Shown in pieces: positions 1 through 12,170 of a stretch of DNA of 64,000 nt. Every line of letters starts with the position of its first letter. Position 1 is the first letter of the stretch. This DNA comes from Bactericera cockerelli (lineage: Eukaryota; Arthropoda; Insecta; Hemiptera; Triozidae). The position numbers were made by a program, and so were the translations under genes. The notes beneath the pieces were generated by a model. It saw only the letters and a program-made list of their open reading frames with translations, had not been told where the DNA came from and made no database searches. Location: positions 44,863,547 to 44,927,546 of the forward strand of contig CM044957.1 in the NCBI GenBank assembly GCA_024516035.1. The letters run 5' to 3'.

Positions 1-585
1 ACAACTAAATAAAATAATTAGGAGATGAATTTCCCGTATTAGTTTGAATACTTAGCGAATTACATGATTTGAGCGCACCTTTATTAGCTCAGTGATTGGA
101 TAATTTTATTTTGACAGTATGGTTTGACAACAATTGATAGATATAAACCCTTCATTACAAGAAAAAAATGTAGATACTCTCTTACCATGCGGAAGATATA
201 TTGCGAAATTCAGAGCCGGTTTGTATTCATATTTTATTTATTTTTTAATGAAAATTTATTAAAAGAGGTCTATAACATTCAGAGTCCTTGTCCCATTCAT
301 AATTTGGTTACAGCTGTTCGTAAAGGACAACTTCGGTACGATCGTGTTGACCCAGCACCTAAAAAATGTGCAGTATTGTGTCACTTTTCGCACATCAGAG
401 GGAAGGCATACTACAGGATGGGTAAGCTACAGCACAGACAACAAGCGTCAACACAGTAGCTGCTCCTTCATGACTATGAAAAAAAGGCTGTGAAACAGTA
501 ACACTATTTTTTTTTTTTTTAAAGAAAAAAAGGTACCCATACAAATTAAAGAAAAATGTGAGGATGTAGATTTTCACATTAACAG

Positions 586-751
586 GCTTCACAGCTTTTC
601 AATCAAACTATCAGTTGAAAGTTCAGTTATTGAACAAAGAGAAGTTATTCACCTAAAAGTTATAAATCGCACTGGCAGAAGTTTCATAGACTGCACAGCC
701 TGGGGGCTTGAATTTGATTCGCCAATGAACAATTCATCAAAGACTCGAGAA
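586..751 (+). CDS. Exon-like block of an unrecognised plus-strand gene
   Basis: After TTTTCACATTAACAG the frame reads LHSFSIKLSVESSVIEQREV, then IHLKVINRTGRSFIDCTAWG and LEFDSPMNNSSKTRE, ending phase 0 at GAA/GTAAAG. The alternating hydrophobic pattern suggests a beta-sandwich or OB-like fold. I do not recognise the protein. It follows a SINE directly, and the frame is also open back to about 520. With the block at 2452-2565 it may be the 3' end of a gene lying to the left. Confidence 0.42.
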
Positions 752-960
752 GTAAAGTATTGTTGATGCGAATATTCCACAACACAATCCATATGGGCAT
801 GTTAACATGGACGCCGGAGCAATCAGTGGTGTAGTGTGGTAACCACATCCACCAAGCACTGGTAGTGGATGTGGTCAAGGCGCTAGACTTGTAAACAATC
901 CAGCGCATGGATCCGTGGATCGGATCCCACGCAATGCTTGGATTATTTCATTTATTTTGT

Positions 961-1171
961 CTGTCCCGGTAGCTCAGTGGTAAAGGCGGCACTCTGTGAA
1001 TCCAAAGATTCCAGAGGTCGTGGGTTCGAAACCCATCCGAGACATGACAAGTTATTCTCCCATTTGAGATTTTTACCACATAATAATATGTCTTGGGCTT
1101 ACTTCTGGAATAATGGGACATTAATAGTCCTAATCGGGCAGTTTAAATAAGGCGATATTATTATTATTATT
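961..1171 (+). mobile_element. Family A tRNA-derived SINE (reference copy)
   Basis: The head has an A box (TAGCTCAGTGGTAAAGG) and B box (GGGTTCGAAACCC) like a tRNA, then the body GACATGACAAGTTATTCTCC, the centre ACCACATAATAATATGTCTT and an (ATT)n end. Other copies: 3616-3817, 9611-9820, 14268-14520, 17391-17572, 18953-19139, 22564-22772, 29093-29434, 44011-44212 (plus); 8695-8831, 39812-40003, 41177-41243, 63560-63776 (minus). Confidence 0.92.
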
Positions 1172-2451
1172 TGAGCATCTAACTGCATAATAATAAGACT
1201 CTGAGAGGGTTACGTGGTATAAAATTCTTTGAGCATTAACCTCGCCCTGGTGATTAACTTCCAGATTGTATTTTCTCCTATTTCAGGAGACGTCTTTTGC
1301 GTATGTACTGACCTCAGTAGATTGATCACTAATGGCCGGACTTGTGATCTAAAGGTCGATGGTTCAAGTCCCAAGTTAAGCAAAAATTTAAACACGTTTT
1401 AAGGTCCCTAGAGCTTTAATCCAAAGTTTCAGCCATATAGAGAGAACCCATGTAGGGAGAGAAAGCGACACGAATTTTTTCGTACAAATACGCCCCAATG
1501 ACGTTATTTTGACAGCTTTTTATAGCCGAATTGAGACCCGACCTTTTTCTGACCGAATTCCGGCCCAAACTGCATGGGTGATATTTGGCCCGACAATAGT
1601 ACAGTAAACATGAAAACGTAAATAGAAATTCGAAACTGGAAGATAAGCTTCTTATTAGTAACATTTCATTTTTTTTAATGCAGGGCATTGTCTTTGGTGC
1701 ATTTTAGAGTAAGGAAAATACTTATAGGGCCATGTTTACGAGTATGAAAATACTTATAGGGCAGATGTTTTAGTCTGCCTGTAAGCGGATAAGTCTCGAC
1801 AGGTGCCGCGCCCCGAAATTTAAGCTACAGAGGGCAGATGTTTAAGAAACATCCTAAAGAAATGCGCTTTTACTGACCAATTATCACCTAAAGTGGAAGT
1901 ATTGTGTCACTTCTTGCACATCAGTAGGGAAAGTATACGACGGGATTCGCAAACTAAAACACAGACCACACGACCACGTGTCTAAAGTAGCTGGTTTTTC
2001 ATAGCTACGAACTAAAAAAAAAGAAGGTCATGCCTTTTTGTACATTTTATAATTTTCTGAAGTAGCGTGATCTATTTCATGGTCTCAATTTGCTTCAAAA
2101 TTTCTCTATCTGCTGTCGTTTCAATATTAGCTGAGACAAGGCCGTACTGGTATAGAAGATACATTGTTTAGGGCGGGGGGGGTCAATTTTCATCAATTCG
2201 ATATCTATCATCATTTGGGCTGTGGTATTGATAACAATCAACTAAGATAAGTTAGTATTCTAATAGATGGAGATAGGCACAGATTTAGGATATAATAATA
2301 GAGGTTATATCATTGAGAGTGCTACTGTCATATTTTTTTTTCTAAAAGTTACTATTTCACAAGTCCACCATAGACATTTTCTTTCCTTTTTCAGTTTGGT
2401 CTGACAAAATGAATATTTATTACTGAAAATAAATATTGATAAATTTCACAG

Positions 2452-2565
2452 AAGCGTCCGCCTGATGACAATAATGAGCAAAATATGATTCGTGTCTGGC
2501 AGTTCCGTGACGGACAAAATGAACCATGGTCCATGACACTGATGAATCTCACAGATATAAATTAG
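2452..2565 (+). CDS. Possible terminal exon of the same unrecognised gene
   Basis: The acceptor is AAATTTCACAG. The phase 0 frame reads KRPPDDNNEQNMIRVWQFRD, then GQNEPWSMTLMNLTDIN and TAG. It joins in phase with the block ending at 751. An AATAAA lies at 2662-2667. Composition looks coding and the splice signals fit, but there is no family match, so the function is unknown. Confidence 0.42.
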   Translation, partial: KRPPDDNNEQNMIRVWQFRDGQNEPWSMTLMNLTDIN

Positions 2566-2982
2566 CACTTTATAAACCAGTTCCTAATAATGACTCTGTA
2601 ATTCGTGGAACTCTACCAAACCAGTCTTATATTTTCTTTGCAGCTCCCTCTGTTACGCCGAAATAAATTCCTTCAGTCCTTATGGAACTTCTCAGTTATT
2701 TCCTACCGTGGACAATTGTACACAACTGACCAAACCGTGAAACGTGAAGAATGAAATTTCATGTGTGATGCAACGTCAATGGTCATCCAGGCATTCACGT
2801 TGATCTTCTGGTAAGCTGGCTACACACTGCAGGATTTATGCGTCTGATAAAAACAGATAAAACAATAAAAAAAAAATGATGGAGAGCTAGCTGATCTACC
2901 GAATATTTTGGGCTGATAATAATATCGTCTTTATACTGTCCAATCAGAACTAACGAGTACCGTTATTCCAGCAGTATAAGCC

Positions 2983-3148
2983 TTAAGTCTGAATTATGAA
3001 ACAGGATTAAAATTAATCTAAGTGGACACTATCCCAGCTAACTAGGCTATAGTGCGCTGTGATTGGTTGAAACTCCCACTAGAGGGCGTGATAAGATATA
3101 GTGTCCACTTAGATTAAACCTAATCCTGCATCATAATTCGGCTCTTAA
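2983..3148. mobile_element. TTAA-flanked MITE (piggyBac type)
   Basis: TTAA at both ends. The inverted arms contain GAATTATGAAACAGGATTA and the inner pair AATCTAAGTGGACACTAT. Relatives lie at 49305-49440, 61166-61262 and 62771-63350. Confidence 0.8.
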
Positions 3149-3395
3149 CATGACGTATTTATTATGTGGTCAAAATCCCAAATGGAAGATAATACCAGCC
3201 CGACGTTTTGGCCACTGAGCTACCGACACTGACCGATCATCCGGGGACTGATCCGTCATATTACTTAATACAAACTATCGGTTTTATCCTTCAGATTTAC
3301 ACTGCGATGCAAGCTACACATTAGTGTCGCAGCTATAAGTGTGCAACTGTGCATACACCACGGTAATTTTTTATCCACTTCGGCTAATATCTTTT

Positions 3396-3614
3396 GCACT
3401 GGTAGTCAAGTGGTTAAGGCGCTACTCTGGTAATCCAGGTAGCGTAGGGATCCGTTGGTTCGAATCCTACCCAGTGCATGAATTTTTCCTCATTAATTTC
3501 AGTTTGTGACCACATAATAATAAGACTCTTCTATGGATTATTTGGTAGACAATGCTTTGTACATTAACCTCGACTGGTGGTTACCTTCCACTAAAGAGTA
3601 TTATTATTATTATA
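3396..3614 (+). mobile_element. Family B tRNA-derived SINE (reference copy)
   Basis: The head GCACTGGTAGTCAAGTGGTT with B box GGTTCGAATCC is Ser/Leu-tRNA-like. The body carries GTGACCACATAATAATAAGA, then TGAGCATTAACCTCG and (ATT)n. Other copies: 5627-5845, 31293-31505, 49566-49777 (plus); 18590-18802 and partial 21323-21402, 26120-26160, 35630-35710 with 35828-35850, 36166-36250, 40023-40106, 53520-53590 (minus). Confidence 0.92.
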
Positions 3615-4188
3615 TCTGTCTCGGTAGCTCAGTGTGACCACTGATCCGTCAGTCTGGTAATACAGAGGTCCGGGTTCGAAACCCCCCGTGACATGACAAG
3701 TTATCCTTCCCTTTGGGATTTTGACCACATAATAATACGTCTAGTTTTTACTGCTAGAATACTGGGAACTCATTAGTCCGGTTCGGACAGCATAAATAAG
3801 GCGATATTATTATTATTCTTTCTGACGCACAAAACCGACAGTGTGTAGCCAGCTTTACTTTTATTGTGGTTTTAGTTTTTTCATTTAATTTCACACAAAC
3901 ATACACGTGTGCTGACTATTGAGAAGAAATTATAGTTACTTGGATGGATCGGTGAAAGATCCTTTACTCCTGGACTCCCCAATTATCATGTACTTATATA
4001 CTTATATGCTATTAAATTAATGAATTCATACATCTTCCTTCACTTTGCCTTTCCCAAACCTACTTGAGGTTGGCATTGTTCAACCTCTTCCTTCTTGGTT
4101 GAGGTTGGTTGGTTCTGTGCCAATCCTAATGCCACTTTTTACAGCTGGATTTTAAACATTTTAGATCAAGTTTTATTTACATAGAATA

Positions 4189-4422
4189 CTAGCCGTTTGC
4201 CCGTGCTTTGCAACGGGACTAAATTTCAAATTTACTAAGGCATGGCCGTACTGCTGGACAGCAATGCCTTTTTCTGGACAAAGCGATAATGGTTTTGGGG
4301 GGGTCAATTCTGAGACATTTTTCGCTATCTCTTACCGTTTTGGCTAAACAACTCCGGACAAACAAACAAACAAACATAGGTAGGTAGGTAGGTAGTCCTT
4401 TTTTCTGTTTTATATATATGGA
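4189..4422 (-). mobile_element. Helitron-like non-autonomous element, copy 1
   Basis: On the minus strand it has a TC 5' end (TCCATATATATAAAAC), internal (CTAC)n and (TTTG)n runs, a CCCGTTGCAAAGCACGGG hairpin, and CTAG at the 3' end. These are the hallmarks of a Helitron. It is inverted relative to the copy at 55062. No Rep/helicase coding is present. Confidence 0.78.
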
Positions 4423-4962
4423 TATACATATACATACATGGAAATTGACATTATTAAAACAAAACTTGATCAAGGGCGGTGCTAATGCCAACGGCATTCT
4501 CTTCCCTTCGGCTAGATGCCCTTTCTAACCCCAACCCTGTTAAGGGCACCAAAGATTTGTGTTATTGTCTTTTGGCCTGACAGAGCTAGTAGAAATCAGA
4601 CCTTTATAATTATGTATGGTTAGTCATTCAACAAGGATGTATGAGTAAACTTCCGGTGCGCTCGTGTTGACCCAGCACCTAATTGGAAACTTCTCGCCCA
4701 TCAGAGGGAGGCATACAGGCATACTACGGGATGGGCAGGCTACAACACAGACCACAAACGTCTACAGTAGCTCCTGTTTCATGGCAACGAAATAAAAAAG
4801 GCTATGAAACACTCGTCTTAAAAAAAAGATCAACGGGTAAATGTCAGAGCAGTCATACAGTTGGTGATGCAGCAATAAGAGCGGTCAGGAGAAAAAATGA
4901 CGCACACTTTCATCACTGGGGAAAATCGGATGTTTATTACCCTTGCATGTGAGCCGTGGAGC

Positions 4963-5088
4963 ATGGGCGTAGCCAGGGGGGTACATGGGAGAGCAGCTGC
5001 CCCCCCCTAGAAAATTCAGTTAATATGCAATTTCTAGGTATTATTGATTTTCCCCCCTATCCAAAATCCTGGCTACGTCATGCTGTGG
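4963..5088. mobile_element. Short MITE with GGGCGTAGCCAGG end
   Basis: The arms CATGGGCGTAGCCAGGGGGG and, inverted, CCAAAATCCTGGCTACGTCATG surround about 80 bp with poly-C and AT-rich sequence. Confidence 0.7.
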
Positions 5089-5845
5089 AGTAATAAGGAG
5101 TTGACATTTTTTTCAACATCTTGGTGATGACTGGCTTCGTCTCTCTACCAATAGCCCGCCAAGGCTTTCCATGACGATCTAATGTTGACCCAGCACCTCG
5201 ATGCTCACTTCTCGCCCATCAGAGGGGAGGCATACGCATACTACGGAATGGACAAGCTACAACACAGACCACAAGCGTCTTCAGTAGCTGCTGTTTCATG
5301 GTTACGAAATAAAAAATACTGTGAAACATTCATCTAGAAAAAAAAACACCGAAAAAAACGAGATAATGGTACCTACATGTTAGGTATATTGCTTCATGCA
5401 AGTGTGGATTGGATCAAGTCTGCCACCAATGATGTTTTATGTACGTGTACACTGTACATTATATGATCTGTATTTTTTTTTTTTATATATAAAATAAGTG
5501 TTTATTTAGAATCATAAACAGTTTACAAAGCAACACTTTCCTAAGCTAATGCAAAAAATGTGGACTTCTAAGGAAAGATTATTAAAAATAAAAGAAATGA
5601 CTGTTAAGTATTCATTAAAATATTAATACTGGTAGTCAAGTGGTTAACGCGCTAGTCTGTAATCCAGGTAGCGTAGGCATCCGTTGGTTCGAATCCCACC
5701 CAGTGCACGAATTTTTCCTCATTAATTTGAGTTTGTGACCACATAATAATAAGTCTCTGAGGCTTAGGTGGTAGATGGTAGACAATGCTTAGAGCATTAA
5801 CATCGCCTGGTGGTTACCTTCCACTAAAGAGTATCATTATAATTA

Positions 5846-6726
5846 ATACTGCCTTAACTACTCGCCCACCAATGCACGTGTATATTACCGGGCAAACTGT
5901 TTATTAGGACAAACTGTATTGTATCGGAAAGTTTTAAAAGTGAAAAAACCACAAGAGAAGAAAACAAACTTAAAAACAAAGACTCTCGTCAATATTTAGA
6001 AGAGGCAGCGAGATAATATTTTCAAATATCATATTCAGTACTCTCATGCCATGGTATGAATTAAGTTTGCTCTGAAAGTTTGTGCCTACTCGGATATTAT
6101 GTCTCCTGTATTTCGTAATCTTTGAAGTAGCGTAACTATGTACAATTGTATAGAATTATGTACTTACAATTGTACATAATTATGTACTTGCAATTTATTT
6201 ACGAAAAAATTGAGTTACCTGTTAAACTGGAGTTTCGATTAGTTATTATTTCTAGGTAAATACTTTTTATTTTACTTTTAGAGAAAAGTGCCTTCTATTC
6301 ATTTAAAGGAAATCGCTAAAAAAATCTTTCTTTCTAGAATTTAACTTTTAACAATTTTGGACAAATTAAACATAGAAGGACCAAAGACCGACACTTAGGT
6401 TTAGGCTCTGGTGATTCTCAAAAGTATGGACACTGAATATATTTTGTGTGTGTGTACTTATGTGTGTGTAATAGCTTTGTGAAGTTGGTTCCCTAGTTAT
6501 ATTATATTTGAATGGGTGAGTAGAAGAACATGCTATGTGGAAAATTGCAATGTACTCTTTTCTATCATCTCCTTGAATATGAAGAAGAAATACCCCCTAC
6601 AACTATGGAAAAAATTATTTTAGAGTGGAAGGATCCTACAGCAATAATCTAGTATTATTGCTCTCCTGAAAAGTTAATTTTTGACAAAGCATGTTCTTCT
6701 ACTCAAGTACTCATTCAATTTTTTAT
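5846..6726. other. No gene seen
   Basis: AT-rich. Contains a short repeat of ACAATTGTACATAATTATGTAC (6130-6190, written here as its core) and a GT-rich stretch near 6450. Nothing else recognised. Confidence 0.5.
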
Positions 6727-8065
6727 TCTATTGCTCTCCTGAAAAGTCAATTTTTGACAGAGCTTTATTATTATTATCATGAGTCCATTACTCACTATTG
6801 TGGTTTGAAATGCCTACCGTGAAAATCAAGGATTGAAGGGGTGCCTAAGAAAGCACAGGGTTGTTTTCTTAACACTGAAAGTTCTAAAACAAAACTTGCA
6901 AATATTTGAGAAGTTCAGTAAAAACGCTTAAAATAAGAAGGTTGCGGTGAGGTGAAAGAATTAGAGCTCAACGCTGTAAAGGTAACTTGAGGAATGTAAA
7001 TGAAAAATTCAAAACCAAACAAGTAGAAGATTTGGAAGAAAACATAAGCAAAATCTAAGAGGGTTCCAATTCACTCATACTATATTCATAATTATATTGA
7101 GTGAGATCCATAGGAACTGAATTGCTCTACATCTACATGAATAGTTTGCTGTGAGATAATTTGGAAATAATTCAATAATTAACTCACACACTCTCTCTCT
7201 CTCTCTCTCCTTGCTTAATCAGTTCAAGATTTTACCACTTAGGTGGGTTGGTTCAAGTTCAGATAAAGGTTGGGTGGAAGAGAATGCCATAGGCAATATA
7301 ACCCCTCCTTTGAGTTAAGACAATGTATTTATCTATTTCTTTCCATTTTATTGTTTATACTGTTTCCAATTTTTCTTTTTTACTTTCCTTATCCTATATA
7401 AGCAATAATTTAGTATTATTGCTCTCCTGAAAATCAATTTTTGACAGAGCTTTATTATTTTTATCATGAGTCCATTACTCATTACTGTGGTTTGAAATGC
7501 CTACCGTGAAAATCAAGGATTGAAGGGGTGCCTAGAAAGCACAGGGTTGTTTTCTTAACACTGAAAGTTCTAAAACAAAACTTGCAAATATTTGAGAAGT
7601 TCAGTAAAAACGCTTAAAATAAGAAGGTTGCGGTGAGGTGAAAGAATTAGAGCTCAACGCTGTAAAGGTAACTTGAGGAATGTAAATGAAAAACTCAAAA
7701 CCAAACAAGTAGAGGATTTGGAAGAAAACATTAGCAGAATCTAAGAGGGTTCCAATTCACTCATACTATATCATAATTATATATTGAGTGAGATCCATAG
7801 GAACTGAATTGCTCTACATCTACATGAATAGTTTGCTCTGAGATAATTTGGGAAATAATTCAATAATTACTCACTCTCTCTCCCTTGCTTAATCAGTTCA
7901 AGATTTACCACTTGGGTGGGTTAGTTCAAGTTCAAGATAAAGGTTGGGTGGAAGAGATTGCCAGAGGCAATAACCCCGCCCTTTAGTTAGGACATATGTA
8001 TTTATCTATTTCTTTCCATTTTATTGTTTATACTGTTTCCATTTTTCTTTTTTTTTATAATAATT
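6727..8065. repeat. Two-copy 0.67-kb tandem duplication
   Basis: Units at 6727-7404 and 7415-8065 are over 95% alike by eye. They start GCTCTCCTGAAAAGTCAATT and end in the retroelement tail (GGTTGGGTGGAAGAGA and beyond). Differences include the (CT)n length near 7190 and small indels. No ORF is supported. Two partial GCTCTCCTGAAAAG copies precede it (6660, 6730). Confidence 0.88.
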
Positions 8066-10212
8066 ATTTTGTATTGTACATATAATTATAAGTCTTTTTA
8101 TCTAATAAAGGATTTAATAATAATAATAATACCACTCGTGACCAAACTTTTTTACTTTCTATTACCAGTAAGGTATACAAAGTATTTTTCTTTTTGAAAA
8201 AACCCAAAGGATAAGTAGATGCGCACGTGAGAGAATTTTGAATCCCGAATATTTCTAAAAGTTAATCCCTGGTAATGCAGTTAACGTTTTTCTGCCTAAT
8301 CCCACTCGTTACAACCTCACCCTCATCGCCTGATTGCTGGGCTTAACTTCTTGAAATTATTCGTCATGTTTACAATTTCTACCTTGTTATTTTTTTGCGC
8401 CTCTCAAAAATTAATAAGATGAACTTTTTGGTGGGAACATAGCAGCTGATGAATTTCTTCCGCTTTTTTTTTTTTTTTACTTTCCTCCGGCTATAATAAG
8501 GAAAGTCCCAACTAATGTAATAGCCCGAAATTTTGATAGTTTCAATGGTCAGTTTTCAGATTATCTCAAAAATGGAGAGAACAAAAGACGTGAAATTTGC
8601 CACACAGATCAAATCATTTTTGAAGTACCTGAAAATAGTGAGATTTGAGATGCCACAATTCTTATCCAGAAAAAAAAAACATAATTCCCCCAAAAGTCAA
8701 TGAATCCCATTATTTTATGTGGTTTAATTCCCATTATGGAAGGATAACTTGTCATGTCCCGGCTGGGTTTCGAACCTGCGATCTCTGGCTTACCAGACCG
8801 ACGCGTGATGCCTTGATCACCGGTACCGAGCTTCGATTCAAATATCTTTATGGGTGCTTTCGATCCAAAGAAATAAAATTGTGCCACAGCCACATTCAAA
8901 TAGACACACATATCGCTAATTTTACGGTGTTATTTAATCTTTCTCGAAAGGCTGAGACACAATAAAGAAAAAGCTCACCTCTCCTGTCTTGTGCTGGGGA
9001 ATAATGAAAATGTTCTCTCTGAATTTTATTAATGAAATGCCTCCTAAATATACACAAAGGCCTAGAAACATTCACTGGTAAGTCTGTTAATCGTGCTACT
9101 GCTTCTCCAAGTTCTGTTAATGAAAGTCCTGATCATTACTTATCCTTTATTTATCTCTTCTCTCTCTCTCCCTCCCTCTTCTACCTCCCTCCCTTCCCTC
9201 TCTCTCCCTCCCTCCTCTACTTTTAACTCTTAAGACTTCGACTTGAAATTGAAATTTACATAAGAAACATATTAGCTACAAAAGCTCCTCTGCATGAAGT
9301 GAATTTCATGGCGATTTTTCCGAGAGGTCGTGTAAAGCTGCATAGACCGACCTCAGCAGCTTGATCGATAAGGCGACGGACTTGTATTCTGGAGGTCGGT
9401 GGTTTGAGTTCCAAGTTGAAAAAAAAAAAAAATAGAAAACTTATAGAAGTTGTATAGTGTAGTACCTATGTAAAGTATGTATATTACAAGAGTTTTATTT
9501 AAAGTTGGTCAGAATCTAGGGGGGGGGGGGGGGGAAATGTTCTCTTTTAAGCAAGGTAAATCAACCTGGAGGTTGGTTTTTCGAGTACTAAGTTTGGAAA
9601 AAACATTATGGTCTGCCCCGGTCTGTCAGTGGTAAAAGCGGCACTGTGTGAAACCAGAGATTCCAGAGGTCGCGGGTTCGAAACCCAGACGGGACATGAC
9701 AAGTTATCCTCCCATTTGGGATTTTTATCACATAATAATACGTCTTGGGTTTACTGCTGGAATAATGGGACTTAATTGTCCTAATCGAGCAGTATAAAGA
9801 AGGCGATATTATTATTATTTTTGTGATAAACTGAAAATATGATAACATTTCTAAGACGTAAGTAAAAAATTCAATCAGGAAAAAAGTCACTATTGTACAG
9901 ACTAATTTTATTTCTTTCTTGTAATTTGCTGTTTCAATATTTCCATCTAGAGCCGCACAATCGTTTACATTTTTATGAATCTTCACACTTTTTTCCTACC
10001 TACCCTTTTTTCGGTCAATCTTTTGTAAAAAGTTTTGTTTTATTTTAAACAAGTTAGTTTTGTTTTTATTGTAATTTTATTTAAAACGTCATGTTGGCAG
10101 TGCGAGTTGAAATTAAAGAGCCTTATTACATATAAAAAAAATAAGACTGCCATCCCATGGGGCTCATGGCGGTTAAGTTGTTATTTTGAAACCTATATAA
10201 ACTATTTCTACC

Positions 10213-10462
10213 TCCGCCAGCCTTCGTGGCGTAACGGTTGTGACTACTACCCGTGGTCCAGAGATCCTGAGTTCGATCCCCGGTCGGAGCAGATTTTTCA
10301 CACAGACAGTTCTGTTCCCTCCATACATATGAGGCTGGCATTTCCGGCCCTACATAGGCTGGGTGAGGTTAATGTGAGTAGCTGGTACAACTCCCAGCAA
10401 ATGGAGGGTAAAACCCCCGTCCTAATTCAGGACGTTAAATCAAATAGAATAGAATCGTTGGA
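10213..10462 (+). mobile_element. Family C tRNA-derived SINE (reference copy)
   Basis: The head CTTCGTGGCGTAACGGTTGT has B box GAGTTCGATCCCCGG. The body includes GGCTGGGTGAGGTTAATGTG and GGAGGGTAAAACCCCCGTCC. Other copies: 16912-17153, 33136-33377 (plus); 48127-48442 full and 26864-26970 partial (minus); fragment 61380-61475. Confidence 0.9.
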
Positions 10463-10543
10463 GTGAGTAGGTTGAACATGAACAACATCGACCCTGCTTA
10501 AGCGGGATAAGACAGAGTAAAAAAAGAAGAAGAAGATAAACTA

Positions 10544-12170
10544 CACTTGCGAGCAATGAAACTAGGACACTTAAAAATTCCAAATTTTAAACTCTCCGAT
10601 AATTTTCTCCTGAAACATATTGATTTCATGTGAAAGGTAATTTTGTTTTTTTTTATTTTAAGAAAAAATTAGGAAGATTGGACAACTCATTTCAAAGTAA
10701 CAGGGTGGAATGTAAAAAATGTCAAAAAAAGAATACATTTGGGTTTAACAAAGTCATTATAAACATTTTATTTTTTTACAAATTTATAACATTTTCAAGG
10801 TTTTCAGTAGTTTGTGATTCCCCCCTGGTCCTAATTACTGCTTCCAGTCGGTTTTTCATTGAAAAGATCAGATTTTTACCAACATCTTGAGGTAAATTGT
10901 CTCACTCCTCCCTTAGTGCCATTTTGAGCTCCACTGTGGTCGCAGGAGACGGATTTCTAGCTCGGACTTTTCTCTTTAGCATATTCCATAAATGTTCAAT
11001 CGGATTTAGATCCGGACTGTTTGCAGGCCAGACAAAAGTATCAATTCCAACATCCTCTAGGTAACTAGTGACAATGATTGCCTTGTGCGGTCGGGCGTTG
11101 TCATGCATGAGGACAAATTCTTCTCCATAAAATGCAGCGAAAGGTATCACCTGGTCTACAGCACTTCCTCTATGTACCTTTCTGCCGTCAAACTTCCCCC
11201 CACTAGTCCACAATTGATGAAAACAATGTCCGATTTAACTTCTGCTGTAATTCCACCCCAGAACATACAGGAACCACCACCAAATGCTACAGTTTCCTTG
11301 ATACAGCATTGAGCAAACCACTCCCCCGGTCTTCAATATACTCTTTCTCCCCTGTCATTCACATACAAGCATGCCCAGCTCTCATCCGTAAACAATACGT
11401 GGCTCCATTGCTCATGGGTCCAATTGACATGTTGGAGTGCGAAGTCCAGCCGTGCTTGTCGGTGATGTGGGGCCAGCCTGAGGCCTGTAGAAGCTCTTTT
11501 GGGGGTCAAGTTTTTCTCCTTCAGTCTTCTCCTAACTGTCCACTCGCTAACAGCTACATCCCGTGTCCTCTGCAGCTCGTGCTGGACACCAACTGCGGAA
11601 ATGTGACGATTTCTCAGAGAGGCCATCATGATGAATCGGTCATCTCGAGCTGTTGTTCTGCGGGTACGACCTGATCCTGGTCTGCGATTGAAGCTATTGG
11701 TCTCCCTGTACCTCTTAAATAGTCTGCTGACGGTAGATTTGCTGATGTTGAGCTGATTTGCAACATTTCTCACTGATAAACCACTTTCAAGCAAAGCAAC
11801 CACACTTGAAGGTACTTCAGGAGCTGTGTCCATTTTCACAGAACAAATGATACTGATTTGATGTGAGAATTCATCATTTGAATTGCAAAAGAAAGAAAAA
11901 TACTGGCCATAATTGTTTAAAATGATTTTTTTACGTATTCTACAGATTTTCAAAAAAAGGCTACCTTCTTGTTTATTTGGAGTTGTCTGCCTAAAATAGC
12001 CATAACTCGGTAAAAATAAAGCCGATTCGAATGAAACAAACTGTGTTTGAGAGATGAAAAAAATTACTTTTCAGTAAGGTATAACACTGGGCCTAAAAAG
12101 CATGCATCGCGTCACAGCGATAGTAGAATTTAGAAGGAAACAAGTGTCCTAGTTTCATTGCTCGCAAGTG
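10544..12170 (-). mobile_element. Tc1-like (DD34E) DNA transposon
   Basis: Terminal inverted repeats of about 29 bp start CACTTGCGAGCAATGAAACT at both ends, flanked by TA target duplications (10542-10543 and 12171-12172). The element is 1627 bp, normal for Tc1, and has one minus-strand transposase relic. It sits next to a family C SINE. Confidence 0.93.
10804..11833 (-). pseudogene. Tc1 transposase, decayed
   Basis: The N-terminus has paired helix-turn-helix DNA-binding segments (SVRNVANQLNISKSTVSRLF, then the GRPR-like GSGRTRRTTARDD). The catalytic core shows D in FTDESW, D in HDNARPH and E in DLNPIEHLW, with 34 residues between the last two, which defines DD34E. Breaks: in-frame TGA at 11333-11335 after GERVY, a 1-nt deletion near 11156, TGA at 10902-10904 where Trp is usual (EEWD), and a slip in a G run near 10820. 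With four lesions it cannot make an active enzyme. Confidence 0.92.

Noticed and set aside
958..1045. Functional tRNA genes at the many A-box/B-box heads
   Set aside because: The heads do not fold into full cloverleafs by eye, vary between copies, and are followed by constant SINE bodies and (ATT)n tails.
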